IMG/VR virus record: IMGVR_UViG_3300021440_000014
Location: 1 to 64,000 of that record
From: a virus
Direction: 5' to 3' (one strand)
Length of the DNA: 64,000 nt
The position numbers and the translations under genes are program-made. The stretch's first letter is position 1. Every line of letters starts with the position of its first letter. The notes under the pieces are model-generated. The model made no database searches. It saw nothing but the letters and a program-made list of their open reading frames with translations, and was not told the DNA's origin. Shown here in pieces: positions 29,301 to 37,589 of this stretch.

Positions 29301-32300
29301 GAGTGGATCTAATTTTACAATACTTTTTTCTAAAAAGCCTTGTAATTTGTCTATCTGTTGAAAAACAGATCCAAAATCTCCAGAGGAAGAAGATTTAGCT
29401 ATAGACTCTTTAAGATCTAATAGTGGGGCGGTAAATTCATTGGCTTTTCTAACTGCTGATTTTCCATCTCCAGTTGCTTCCGTTCCGGTTCCAAAAGCTT
29501 CTTCTATTCTTTTTTTGAGAATAGATAAAGCTCCATTATCAATAGAATCAGAAATTCCAGAAACAAAATTTTGATTGATTTTAGCTATCGAACTTACTCT
29601 TTCTTCTTCTATTTGTCTTCTATCATTCTGGAATCTAAGATTAGTTAAAGTTTTAGGCCCAGCAAAATTTTCCTGTATTTTAGCAAAATTTTCAAATCTT
29701 AAAGAATTAGATTTTTTCTGAAACTCTAAGTTAGCAGTCGCCTCCTCATTAACAGAAGACATTACTGTTTTAAAGTTATTTATTACTTCTATAGTTCTAA
29801 ATAAAGAAGCTGAAAAATCTGATGTAGTTTCTAAAGTTCTTTCTCTCTCAGATTTTCCAAGAGCTTCTCTGTTCACTCTTTTTAAAACCGCATCTCCAGA
29901 TAAGTTTTGTTCTAGAAATCTTTGAAATTTATCTATAAACTCGATTGGGTTTGTTTTAGCTCCTTCTTTTAAACTTTGAATAGCATCAAATTTTTGGGTA
30001 TCTGGTAAATTTGATTTATTTATAAAGTTTTCAAAAGCTTTAACACTGGCTTCTATCGAAGACGCAGGAGAGAGAGGATCAAACTTTTTAAATCCTTCTT
30101 CAATATCTTTTTTGAAATTTACCACTTCCGAAAGAGGAATATTTTGTAAATTTTGACCATTTTTAAATGGAATTTGGTTTATAAATCTATTAAAACTTTC
30201 AGAACTAGATACGTTTTCTCTTGTTCTAAATTTTAAATCCTGTAATACTCCGAGGTCATAAGAAGGATCTGCGCCAGCACCCAAAATATCAAGAGAGCCA
30301 ACTGAAGTTCTTCTGTTATTTATAGCTTCTTCTAGTCTATCTCTATTTGGAATAGAAAACTTTTCTAATTTATTATTTATGTTTTCTGATCTACCTAATT
30401 TAGAAACATCTTTTTTCGTATTAGAACCAAACTCTACTGCAAAATCTGCGTTTTTCTTTTCAAAAGCTATAGAATCAATAATTTCTTTAACAGCTTCCTG
30501 TAGACCTTTAAAACCTCCAGTAGATAAACCTTGATTAATTTTGCCTCTTTGTTCCAAGGATAGATTACCAAAAATATTTTTTTGCTCTTTTTGTAATTCG
30601 CTTATTTTTTCAGAACTTAAACCCCTACTATTTCTAAGGGAATCTTCTAATTTAATATAATTAGATAGATTTTCAGAATTTTCCCTATAAGAAGTATTTA
30701 TCCTCTCTAAATTCTTTTGTAAATCTGGAAGGTTACTTATAAATGCTTCAAAAATTCTAGGAAATTCAGTTGCTACTCCAATAGCGGCACCAGCCGCTAT
30801 TCCCGGTGCGCCAAATACTGCACCAAGCCCAGCGTAAGACGCAACATTTCCGACTGATTGAGTTAATTGACCAAATCCTCTTTGGTTTTTAGTTTCGTCT
30901 GTAAAAAGCTGAGATCCAATGCCACCCAAAATTGGGGCAGCAAATCCAGCGGCTATAGAAATAGTATTTAATTTGGAATCGCGGCTTTGTTTAGCGGCTT
31001 CGTATCTTTCTCTATTTTCATTTTTTAATTGATTAGCCTTTGTTCTTGTTTCTCCAAAAAAAAGACTTTTTAAAGAACCTGCTGCGTCAATCTTTTCCTG
31101 AAGAATTGCCTCTTCTTCTTTAAGTTTTGCGGTTTTTTTCTCTTGTATTTTTAATTGAGTAAAATACTCCCCCTTCATTTTTCTACTTAAAGGAACTATA
31201 TCATTAATTATTCTGTTTACTTCAGTAAAATCGTCGGAAGTTCCACCAAGTTTCCTTATGTTCTGTTCTATTACATTCTTAAAATTTTCTACGTTTTTCT
31301 TTTTAGATGATACTTCCCCTGTTTTAATTTTATTAGAAAAAGAAGATATCAAATCATTGATTACCTCAGATCCACCTAATTTATTTATAGATGGGTTTCT
31401 GAAAGAGAAATTTTCTTTCAAAAAGAATGAATCGTAACCAGAATTTTGAATTAATTTAGACTTAGAGCCTATTCTTTTAGAAAGTTCTTCAGATTCCAAA
31501 GATTCTCTTTCTTTTTTGCCAGCAAGATAGTTTTGCATTGAAGAAAATTTAATTTCTCCTTTTGGTTCATCAGGGAAAAACCCATAAGCGTTTTTATTAT
31601 AATTAACTGATCTTGTAAGGCTATTTCTTAAGCTTTTTACGCCTTTTGCCGTTAAGCTAAATTCCTCAGATAAATCTTTAATTTTGGAGTCTACATCTTT
31701 GAAGGTAAATGTGTCATTTTTAATTTGAGATTTTAAATCTTCCAAAACTCTTTGGAACTCTTCCCTTTTGGATGCGGGAGTAAAAGGCTTAAAGGTTTCT
31801 GAGCTAGATGCAAAATCCGGGGCATAGTTAGGAATTAACCCATCAGCCGCGCCATGCGTCTTAGGATTTAGCCCTTGGCTCAAAGCCCTATTAATGCCCT
31901 GATTTAATCCAAGTGGCTCATCCTTTGTGTTATATACCCCAAGTCCAGCAGGATTCAGTGGAGATTTAAGAAAAGGAGATGAAGAAGCCTTTATTAAAGA
32001 AGGAGAAACTCCCGCCCCGACTTCTCTACTTACTGCTTTAGAAAGAGATGAATAGTTAGGTATTAATCCTTTTGAGGCCGGAATTAGTCCAGAATCCCTC
32101 AAGTATTTAGTTAAACTTAAGTCGTTTAGACCAACTTCCCTGCTTCTTCCAAATGTTCCATTTTTTACTAGAAATTTTAATTTAGGTTGAGCAAAAGCAT
32201 TAGTAATAGCCTCTGCAACCGATTCAAGTTTATTTACATTTACTATTTTATTGGAAATTTTAGCAAAATCATTTTCTCCTGCAACAGAAATACCAGTTGC

Positions 32301-35300
32301 AGTATTAAGGGTTTTTCCTCCTAGTTGAGAATGAGTTTCATCAAATATTTTAGAAGGGATTCTACTCGTTATATCTAGCTTGTCGTCAAGGAAATGAGAG
32401 TATTCATGAATTAAGGCTCTTGAAGTTTTTCTGGCGGAAATAGACTGAAGATCTTCCTTCATTCTGCCAGAGAGTTGACCGTATCCTCCTTTGAAGCCAA
32501 AATTATCGTCTAGTTTTCCAGCTAAATTATCAAAATTTAAAGTAATTAAATCTGGATCATATACCGCTTTTGTGCTAGAAGATAATTTGCCCTCTATCTT
32601 TCTAAAATCTTTTGCCACGTCTAATTTTGGTGTTGCGCCCACTTTACCAAGAATAAAATTAGAATATTTCTCGAAAGATTCAGTAGAGAGGGCTTTACTT
32701 ATAAATTCATCAGGAGTAAGAGAAAAATTACTATAAGACTTAGGATCTGTCACCAACCTATCTTCTAAATTAATACTGCTAAATAAATTACTCGCGTAAT
32801 TAGGAACTATTCCAGCCGCGCCAAATTGAGATTTCAACTCTTTTAATCTTGATTTAGATAATTTAAATTCTCCGGGATCTATAACGGTCGCCAAGCTTCC
32901 ATTGGCCACCATTGCGGCAAATGTTTGAGAATTTTTATCTCCAAATCCACTTAAGAAATTAGCAGAATTTCTGCTATTAGCTAAAGCAGAAAGCTCCCTG
33001 CTTAATCTATCATTAACAGTAAAATTACTTAAATGAAGATCATCTGGCGTTATCCCATGATTTAAATCGAAATTTTCAAAAGCCTTACCTATGTATGAAG
33101 TTGAAAAAAGTCTAGTTACTGCGTCAGAAGAGTTTTCATGACTCGTTGGATCTTTTATAAACTCTTTATAAATACCTCCTTCAGATAATGAATTATTTAA
33201 AGATTTAAAAATTTTAGGAAATTTTACTCCCGGCAAAGAAATACTTTCGAGATACTTAGAGATTAAGTATTCTTTTTCAATCTCTCTAGGATCTACAAAT
33301 TTTTTAAATTGTTTAAAACCAACTGGAACGCCGCCAATTAGCTGTTTTAAATCTAGGAATCTTGCGTTTTGGCCTATCTCCCCAATTTGCTCTCCTTGTA
33401 TTCTATAATTTGGAACAAGACCAGCCGCAAAATTCTTATATGGATCAAACCCATGAACATCTTCGAAAGCTTTTTTATAGTTCGTGCCAGCTTCACTATT
33501 TTTAGGAGGAAGGATAGCGGGTTGACTCATCCCGAAGTCTTTAACTTGTTCTTTTGAGTTATAAATCACATTTCCCATGCCGGGAACTGACATCCTCTTT
33601 ATAGAACCAGCTTCGTAACCACCTAGCAATGCGCCAACCTTTTCTTTCGTCTCTTCAGGGATTAATCCTCCAGCAGCGGTCTTACCCGGAGAATTTGGCA
33701 ACACTATTTTACCAGCCTTATCAAAGCCTATCTGATTAGATTTCAAGAAATTAGCTGAAGCCTTCGATGTTACAGCGTCTAATCTAGAAATAGCCTCAAG
33801 TCTTTGCTGAGTAAGAGACAATAATGTTCTTTCTACTTCAACTTGAGAAATTGTTTTATTAAGTATTTTTTCCCTTAATCCCGGCTCAAAAGAAAGAGTA
33901 TCTTTCAGTGCCTCGGATATCTGTTTCTGTTGCAGCGCAAATTTATTAAGACCAGCAAAGCTTTTTAATGCGTCTGCCGTAAATTCTGCGAAAGATAACG
34001 CCAATTTACCTACAGCAATAGAGACTATCGCCAGCCCCGGACCAGCAATAAACTCTCCAAGTCCCTTCAAGGCACCATCAGCTATTTGTCTTCCAATTCC
34101 TTTTGACTGTTCGCCAACATCCCCAAATAAAGACTCAACTATTCCCGTCGTGTTTTTTATAACAGGAGCGATGGTAAGATTGCCAACAGTTTCACCTAAC
34201 TGCCTAAATGTCTCTTTACTCTTGTTGAGAACCGAAGCCAAGCTTTTATTATATTCTTCGTTCCTTTTGCTGGCTTCGTTTTGGGACTGAGCGGATTTTT
34301 GAGTGGCTTGATCTACTACGCTGTATTCCTTAGACAAGTCGCCAAGCAAGGCTTTTAAAATGTTAATTTGATAAACGCTACCGACAAGTTCAGCTAAGTA
34401 AGACTGTTGAGAGTCCGAAGCACTATTAAAAGTTCCAGCAAAGTTCTTTAAAATCTCTGACACTGGCAAAATCTGTTGTCCCGCCCCTCTTACTACAGTT
34501 CCCAAACTTTCTAGTTGAGCAATAACTTCTGGTCTTTCTATTCTTGTGAAAATAGTCTTTAAAGCGTTACCAATTACAGCACCACCACGGGCAGTTGTCT
34601 GCTGCGCTGAGGTAACAAAACCTATCAAGCTGTCAATACTAACTCCAGCTTCGGCAGCGGTGCTACCCACACGTTTCAGAGCCTCGGCTAAGTCTTTTGA
34701 GCTAACGGCAAATGCCGCGTCAACATTAGCGAATTTGTTAATTACTTCTGTAGACGTTAATCCAGCCTTTGAAAAGCTGTTAACCGAAGCCGTAAGAGAT
34801 TCTACGCTATCTTCAAGAGATATACCGGCTTGCCTAGATAAAATAGCCGCATCTTTAAGTCTTATAAGGGTTTCTTCCGCACCAAGACCTTGACGTGCTA
34901 ATTCAGTAGCTCCAGCCGCAATTTCAGAAAAAGACTGACCCGTATCTTTAGCTATACTAAAGATTTCGTTTTTAAAATTAGAAAGCTCTTCAGCATTTTG
35001 ATTTAGGAGAGTATTTAATTCAGTAAATGACTTGTTAACTTCTATAGTAGAAGAAACTAAGCTTTTTATGCCCTGAGATACCTGAAATATTAAACCAGCA
35101 GAAGCTCCGAAAGCTATGACACGCGCATTCGCAGCCGCCATAGATTTCGAAAACTCGTCTGTAGAAGAGGTTATTTGACCAAGGGGTCTAGTTAAGGAGC
35201 TTGAATTGAGCCTTCTATTAAATAAATTCTGTATTTTAGACGCACTTTCCTCAGCTTGCCTAAATAAAGGAGAAAAATCTCCACCAACAGATAAATTGTA

Positions 35301-35315
35301 AGTCTCAACTGGCAT
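26358..35315 (-). CDS. Giant tape-measure protein with embedded kinase-like and zincin-like domains
   Basis: A 2,985-residue tail length-determining protein. Residues ~50-330 are the TP901-type tape-measure core (IAKDTGQSFSEIAAGATELA, SRQAGISLEDSVESLTASVN). Four G(L/I)(I/V)PNY linkers lie near residues 632, 832, 1080 and 1157. Between the first two is a protein-kinase-like region: VGFKQFK, DDLHLSNF (residues 758-765) and TVIDPGEF (~810). Between the second and third is a zincin signature HEYSHFLDD (970-978) with a later SVAEAITNAFA. Long helical and coiled-coil segments follow. The C-terminus has two 'PAML..GE.V.K.SAV' motifs. At about 1.5 angstrom per residue it implies a tail of roughly 450 nm. 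Confidence 0.9.
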   Translation of the reverse strand: MPVETYNLSVGGDFSPLFRQAEESASKIQNLFNRRLNSSSLTRPLGQITSSTDEFSKSMAAANARVIAFGASAGLIFQVSQGIKSLVSSTIEVNKSFTELNTLLNQNAEELSNFKNEIFSIAKDTGQSFSEIAAGATELARQGLGAEETLIRLKDAAILSRQAGISLEDSVESLTASVNSFSKAGLTSTEVINKFANVDAAFAVSSKDLAEALKRVGSTAAEAGVSIDSLIGFVTSAQQTTARGGAVIGNALKTIFTRIERPEVIAQLESLGTVVRGAGQQILPVSEILKNFAGTFNSASDSQQSYLAELVGSVYQINILKALLGDLSKEYSVVDQATQKSAQSQNEASKRNEEYNKSLASVLNKSKETFRQLGETVGNLTIAPVIKNTTGIVESLFGDVGEQSKGIGRQIADGALKGLGEFIAGPGLAIVSIAVGKLALSFAEFTADALKSFAGLNKFALQQKQISEALKDTLSFEPGLREKILNKTISQVEVERTLLSLTQQRLEAISRLDAVTSKASANFLKSNQIGFDKAGKIVLPNSPGKTAAGGLIPEETKEKVGALLGGYEAGSIKRMSVPGMGNVIYNSKEQVKDFGMSQPAILPPKNSEAGTNYKKAFEDVHGFDPYKNFAAGLVPNYRIQGEQIGEIGQNARFLDLKQLIGGVPVGFKQFKKFVDPREIEKEYLISKYLESISLPGVKFPKIFKSLNNSLSEGGIYKEFIKDPTSHENSSDAVTRLFSTSYIGKAFENFDLNHGITPDDLHLSNFTVNDRLSRELSALANSRNSANFLSGFGDKNSQTFAAMVANGSLATVIDPGEFKLSKSRLKELKSQFGAAGIVPNYASNLFSSINLEDRLVTDPKSYSNFSLTPDEFISKALSTESFEKYSNFILGKVGATPKLDVAKDFRKIEGKLSSSTKAVYDPDLITLNFDNLAGKLDDNFGFKGGYGQLSGRMKEDLQSISARKTSRALIHEYSHFLDDKLDITSRIPSKIFDETHSQLGGKTLNTATGISVAGENDFAKISNKIVNVNKLESVAEAITNAFAQPKLKFLVKNGTFGRSREVGLNDLSLTKYLRDSGLIPASKGLIPNYSSLSKAVSREVGAGVSPSLIKASSSPFLKSPLNPAGLGVYNTKDEPLGLNQGINRALSQGLNPKTHGAADGLIPNYAPDFASSSETFKPFTPASKREEFQRVLEDLKSQIKNDTFTFKDVDSKIKDLSEEFSLTAKGVKSLRNSLTRSVNYNKNAYGFFPDEPKGEIKFSSMQNYLAGKKERESLESEELSKRIGSKSKLIQNSGYDSFFLKENFSFRNPSINKLGGSEVINDLISSFSNKIKTGEVSSKKKNVENFKNVIEQNIRKLGGTSDDFTEVNRIINDIVPLSRKMKGEYFTQLKIQEKKTAKLKEEEAILQEKIDAAGSLKSLFFGETRTKANQLKNENRERYEAAKQSRDSKLNTISIAAGFAAPILGGIGSQLFTDETKNQRGFGQLTQSVGNVASYAGLGAVFGAPGIAAGAAIGVATEFPRIFEAFISNLPDLQKNLERINTSYRENSENLSNYIKLEDSLRNSRGLSSEKISELQKEQKNIFGNLSLEQRGKINQGLSTGGFKGLQEAVKEIIDSIAFEKKNADFAVEFGSNTKKDVSKLGRSENINNKLEKFSIPNRDRLEEAINNRRTSVGSLDILGAGADPSYDLGVLQDLKFRTRENVSSSESFNRFINQIPFKNGQNLQNIPLSEVVNFKKDIEEGFKKFDPLSPASSIEASVKAFENFINKSNLPDTQKFDAIQSLKEGAKTNPIEFIDKFQRFLEQNLSGDAVLKRVNREALGKSERERTLETTSDFSASLFRTIEVINNFKTVMSSVNEEATANLEFQKKSNSLRFENFAKIQENFAGPKTLTNLRFQNDRRQIEEERVSSIAKINQNFVSGISDSIDNGALSILKKRIEEAFGTGTEATGDGKSAVRKANEFTAPLLDLKESIAKSSSSGDFGSVFQQIDKLQGFLEKSIVKLDPLVRPDGTAETTADQKKLLEELNSTIKNLGISRGLQVGSVENRNKELVTLSEEKRRAEIDLIDLQKKLSVGGGAGNILSNSANFKQSILTGNTLSELGAQIGDFGLSGQGKFQNAKLLQSLGVDVQGTSLFEPLVSDLANTIKQNFPNDLLPASPEEIARKQLTNEFKTETKQDEILRQSSNLYSEIKLNSQNLDSILQKLSSDNGFNVSVKNVAELVAALRGEKYDGSRGAIGDPISFYASAGKSNPLAGDPLFDAFGIRTPNTPVVPLQQTSSKYINPAPSAGEERTLSEALTEKAKNIQFDTSGLTARRTRESFASLLSQLLNSDQSGKIGEDLFRKQAVFQATGDNGDANQAYSSVISSLDNRANSAARLAALSKDGTENLRESKNLRDQLDKLEKKSIGNGLSAIEIAKKQLTLTEKFLAARSKEAYNRGDISGKDYNAQLRLANEKSIQSKDFKISQAASLFGNELTAYNSQDYYKEISDGAVTTAATIKSEFSSAFKSFADGTKDADDAFRSFGNSVLKRVQDLSIDLSTNLLFSYLGEAGKSVASAFGSSSTSQKKNMGGKIMRYSSGGRVKGGSGTRDDVPAMLTEGEYVIKRSAVQAIGEDYLNELNKNSPIYGDGTKLPKKSRGNQDFGAAQVTRSFSEGDRSSIVLNNAFAYNDAKRPTGGYFNVSNQLSALGQTDENNPANRLKFEREQELIGYLGDRKDYDKNRRLTLRNFNRQRNNSLRSAYISAGIQVGAYGLGQIGSSSSNTKKLGDGSTITKGSDGYIVRDKFGGTTSYNSGDTEVAAIFNGLGRANGGIIKKYAGGGTVFGGNSSTDKIPAMLTGGEFVVKKSAVDKYGTSFFNNINNGRKYAEGGYVGSYSSNGNESNYMDKISSVISELSEAVKSLKSNGKNDSGSNNQVQSVTGGTNNISITVNVSKEGSVESKTSSDSSGSRSGKDQENSKKFAELVKSKVVEVIIEQKKNGGLLSPNS

Positions 35316-35340
35316 ATATAAACCTTATTCCTAGTTTATA

Positions 35341-35346
35341 TTACAC
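35341..35346 (-). promoter_or_regulatory. GTGTAA motif, candidate late promoter for tape-measure gene
   Basis: TTACAC on the + strand, i.e. GTGTAA reading toward the tape-measure ATG at 35315, 25 bases upstream. It is followed by AGGAATAAGG (35332 down to 35323), shared exactly with the tail-tip leader at 17719-17728. Confidence 0.5.
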
Positions 35347-35352
35347 AGGTTT

Positions 35353-36336
35353 TTATACATTACTTATCCTTAACATATCTTCCATGCTTAATTTTCCACC
35401 CCTCTTGGCGGCTTCTTTAATAAGGTTATTCTTGGAAACTTGGCCACCAAGACCTATATGATCAAGATCTTCTTTAGTCGCGCCAACCAAGGAAACGTTA
35501 GAATTATCCTTATCATATTTACTAAGAACTTTTTCGGCATTCTTGTTAGTCTCAAACCATTCTACAATCTTGTCGGGGTCGTCTTTAATATCGTCTGGTA
35601 TACCATTAGTATTAGCTAAGATGGATTTATAATATTTTGCGTGGGAAAATACTTCATTTTGATAGAAAGAAAGATGGGCAACTGGTTTGCCCCAAAAAGC
35701 ACAAGGATCTTCGCTGCAAATATAAAAATAGTTCATGAAAGAAGGGGAAATGCTTATTTTTTTTAGAGTTCTTGAGCTAAATTTCTCTGTATGCTCTAAA
35801 AATTTAGAAGAAATAGAAATATATTCATCTGGCTCCAATTCGTCATAGTCCTCTTCTGTCCAAAATGAATTTTTTAAATTTTCGTCCGAAAAAGATGACA
35901 GAAAGAAGAATTTGTCATTTATTCTTTTATCAGCGAAACTTTCTGCTGTTATACCAATTGCTTTATCTTTTTTAGACTGTAATTCCTTTATTTTCTTTTC
36001 AAATTCGGCTATCTCAAATTTCATATACTCAATCTGAGATTTAAGAAACATTTTCCTTTTGGTTTCTTCCAGTCTTTTTACGTAGTCTATTTTTTCCTCT
36101 AAATCTCTCTCTTCTTTTTGAGTCCATTCCCCGGAGGAGTATACTTCTTGCAGTTTCTCCTGATATGTTTTTACTCCTTTTTTGGCGGCTTTCTCCAAGC
36201 TATCAGCGTAAATCTCTTCTAACTCCCCAGATATGAAAATGTCTATATGTTTTACATATAGACATTTACCCTGAAAATTATACTTACTATATCCTTTTAT
36301 TATTTCGGATTGAAGTTTTTTTAAATTTTCACTCAT
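35353..36336 (-). CDS. Tail assembly protein candidate, coiled coil, upstream of tape measure
   Basis: A 327-residue protein not recognised as a family. Residues ~50-125 are strongly charged coiled coil (EKIDYVKRLEETKRKMFLKSQIEYMKFEIAEFEKKIKELQ is the core, given here only as location). A C-terminal SAP/HeH-like short helical motif may be present (DLDHIGLGGQVSKNNLIKEA). It overlaps the preceding gene by 8 bases and lies directly upstream of the tape measure, the place of tail assembly chaperones (lambda G/GT, T4 gp24-type counterparts differ). A chaperone role that coats the giant tape measure is inferred from position. No frameshift site was identified. Confidence 0.45.
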   Translation of the reverse strand: MSENLKKLQSEIIKGYSKYNFQGKCLYVKHIDIFISGELEEIYADSLEKAAKKGVKTYQEKLQEVYSSGEWTQKEERDLEEKIDYVKRLEETKRKMFLKSQIEYMKFEIAEFEKKIKELQSKKDKAIGITAESFADKRINDKFFFLSSFSDENLKNSFWTEEDYDELEPDEYISISSKFLEHTEKFSSRTLKKISISPSFMNYFYICSEDPCAFWGKPVAHLSFYQNEVFSHAKYYKSILANTNGIPDDIKDDPDKIVEWFETNKNAEKVLSKYDKDNSNVSLVGATKEDLDHIGLGGQVSKNNLIKEAAKRGGKLSMEDMLRISNV

Positions 36337-37078
36337 TAGCCGCTTTTTGCGTAGCTACTTCAACTTTATCTTCAACTGGCTTTTGTTCTGGATTTTTATT
36401 AAGCCCAACCGTGTCAGCTAATACATCAAAATCTTCTTTGTTTTCAATTCTTCCAGTATACCAAGCAGTAACCAAAAGAAGCATTTTTCTAGCGAGATTG
36501 ATATAGAAATCATCATCTCTCTCAGCAAAGTCATCATAAGTTTTTAACTTAGTTTTATAGTCTCCTTCACCGAAAAACGGTTTTTCGTTTTTAAAGAAGG
36601 CTAACTGGAATAGCCACCACAAAACAGTTTTATTTCTTGAGATAGTTTCAGCCGTGTGCTCATACAAAGACTGTTGTGAAGATTCTATGCTTTGGAGGAT
36701 TCCTCTTAAGTCAGAGATTTCATTAATAATTGCATTAATTTTATCCTTTTCTTCTTTAGTTCTTTCGTCTTCCTTTTTAAGAGACAAAGCCTGATACTCA
36801 GACTCTTTAGCTTTAATGAGTCCAACAGACTCAATATAAGTTTCTTTGTCTTTTTGGGAAAGCGTTCCTAATTCATCTGCGAATTTTACAGCCAGTTGAT
36901 TTCTAGTTAGCAGCCCTTCTTTAATGCAATTAGAAAGCGCGACGCCATAAAACATCTCTTCCTCTTCGAAAAGAACACGATTAGGTTTTCTTAAAAAGAG
37001 TTCAATTGCCTCGTATTTGTCTTCACCTTTTTCGTTTTTTACTTTTTTATAAGCCGTGAATTCGTATAATTTTTTCAT
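36329..37078 (-). CDS. Tail assembly chaperone candidate
   Basis: A 249-residue, highly charged and helical protein (LRKPNRVLFEEEEMFYGVALSN at about 28-50; a central coiled-coil KEDERTKEEKDKINAIINEI). A Trp-rich helix follows (KTVLWWLFQLAFF). The C-terminus is acidic and disordered. It begins in the ATG/stop overlap with the 74-residue gene upstream and overlaps the downstream 327-residue gene by 8 bases. Lying between tail tube and tape measure, it is the best candidate for the tail assembly chaperone. The family is not recognised. Confidence 0.45.
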   Translation of the reverse strand: MKKLYEFTAYKKVKNEKGEDKYEAIELFLRKPNRVLFEEEEMFYGVALSNCIKEGLLTRNQLAVKFADELGTLSQKDKETYIESVGLIKAKESEYQALSLKKEDERTKEEKDKINAIINEISDLRGILQSIESSQQSLYEHTAETISRNKTVLWWLFQLAFFKNEKPFFGEGDYKTKLKTYDDFAERDDDFYINLARKMLLLVTAWYTGRIENKEDFDVLADTVGLNKNPEQKPVEDKVEVATQKAANE

Positions 37079-37299
37079 ATTTTATTTTCTATAAAAGTCT
37101 TTGTCTGATTTAAATTTGTTTTGCCGCCAAGTGTTATTAAAAAGTTTTTCTTTTTGGAGTCATCCCAAGAATTGTATAGTTTTTTAAAATCATTGGAATT
37201 AAAAAATTTTACATTTACAAATTTTACTCCAAAAGCTTCTATGGCTCTTGCTGTGCTCTGCAATTTTATTCTTTGTTCTATAATATTAACAATGTTCAT
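37075..37299 (-). CDS. Small hypothetical protein in tail operon
   Basis: A 74-residue basic protein (MNIVNIIEQRIKLQSTARAI at the start) of unknown family. It shares 4-base overlaps with both neighbours, so it is almost certainly translated as part of the tail chaperone operon between tail tube and tape measure. No domain is visible. Confidence 0.5.
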   Translation of the reverse strand: MNIVNIIEQRIKLQSTARAIEAFGVKFVNVKFFNSNDFKKLYNSWDDSKKKNFLITLGGKTNLNQTKTFIENKI

Positions 37300-37532
37300 T
37301 TTAAGTAAATCGATATCTTATCAAAATCCTGATCTATCTCTCTGGCAGTATCATTGCCACAGTCGAGAATCTTCTTTCTTATCTTTTTGAAGTCCTCTTC
37401 TTTTAAATTATATGGTGGATTTTTAATATCTTCTAATATAATTAGAAGATTTTTGTATAAGTTGGTGATTTTTCTTTGAGTTTGAAACTTAAAGAATTCA
37501 GATATCTCTTTACTCTTATCTATAGAAGCCAT
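37296..37532 (-). CDS. Small helical protein, first gene of the tail chaperone operon
   Basis: A 78-residue helical, charged protein (MASIDKSKEISEFF...) with no family recognised. An upstream in-frame ATG at 37580 would add 16 residues, but that extension lies across a GTGTAA motif (37565-37570) and a perfect 11-bp hairpin. The ATG at 37532, immediately after the hairpin, is therefore preferred. The stop overlaps the next start by 4 bases. It is probably a tail assembly factor, inferred from location only. Confidence 0.5.
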   Translation of the reverse strand: MASIDKSKEISEFFKFQTQRKITNLYKNLLIILEDIKNPPYNLKEEDFKKIRKKILDCGNDTAREIDQDFDKISIYLK

Positions 37533-37566
37533 AATCCCTTTTGAAAACCTTTTTCCAAAAGGGATT
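37533..37566 (-). promoter_or_regulatory. Perfect 11-bp hairpin abutting the start codon at 37532
   Basis: AATCCCTTTTG (37533-37543) and CAAAAGGGATT (37556-37566) are exact reverse complements around a 12-base loop. On the - strand the stem ends directly against the ATG at 37532, and the loop-proximal side contains the only G-rich stretch that could be a ribosome-binding site. It could be a terminator for the upstream tail-tube gene, or a translational control hairpin of the new transcript, since the GTGTAA motif lies above it. Confidence 0.5.
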
Positions 37567-37570
37567 ACAC
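37565..37570 (-). promoter_or_regulatory. GTGTAA motif upstream of tail chaperone operon
   Basis: GTGTAA reading leftward, 32 bases above the ATG at 37532, overlapping the upper edge of the hairpin stem by two bases. It lies in the gap after the tail-tube gene that ends at 37590. Candidate late promoter by analogy with the other copies. Confidence 0.4.
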
Positions 37571-37589
37571 TTTTATGCAAATGATAGAA

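Noticed and set aside
37533-37580. Longer start (37580) for the 78-residue protein
   Set aside because: The extension would put the hairpin and the GTGTAA motif inside the coding sequence; the ATG at 37532 fits operon structure better.
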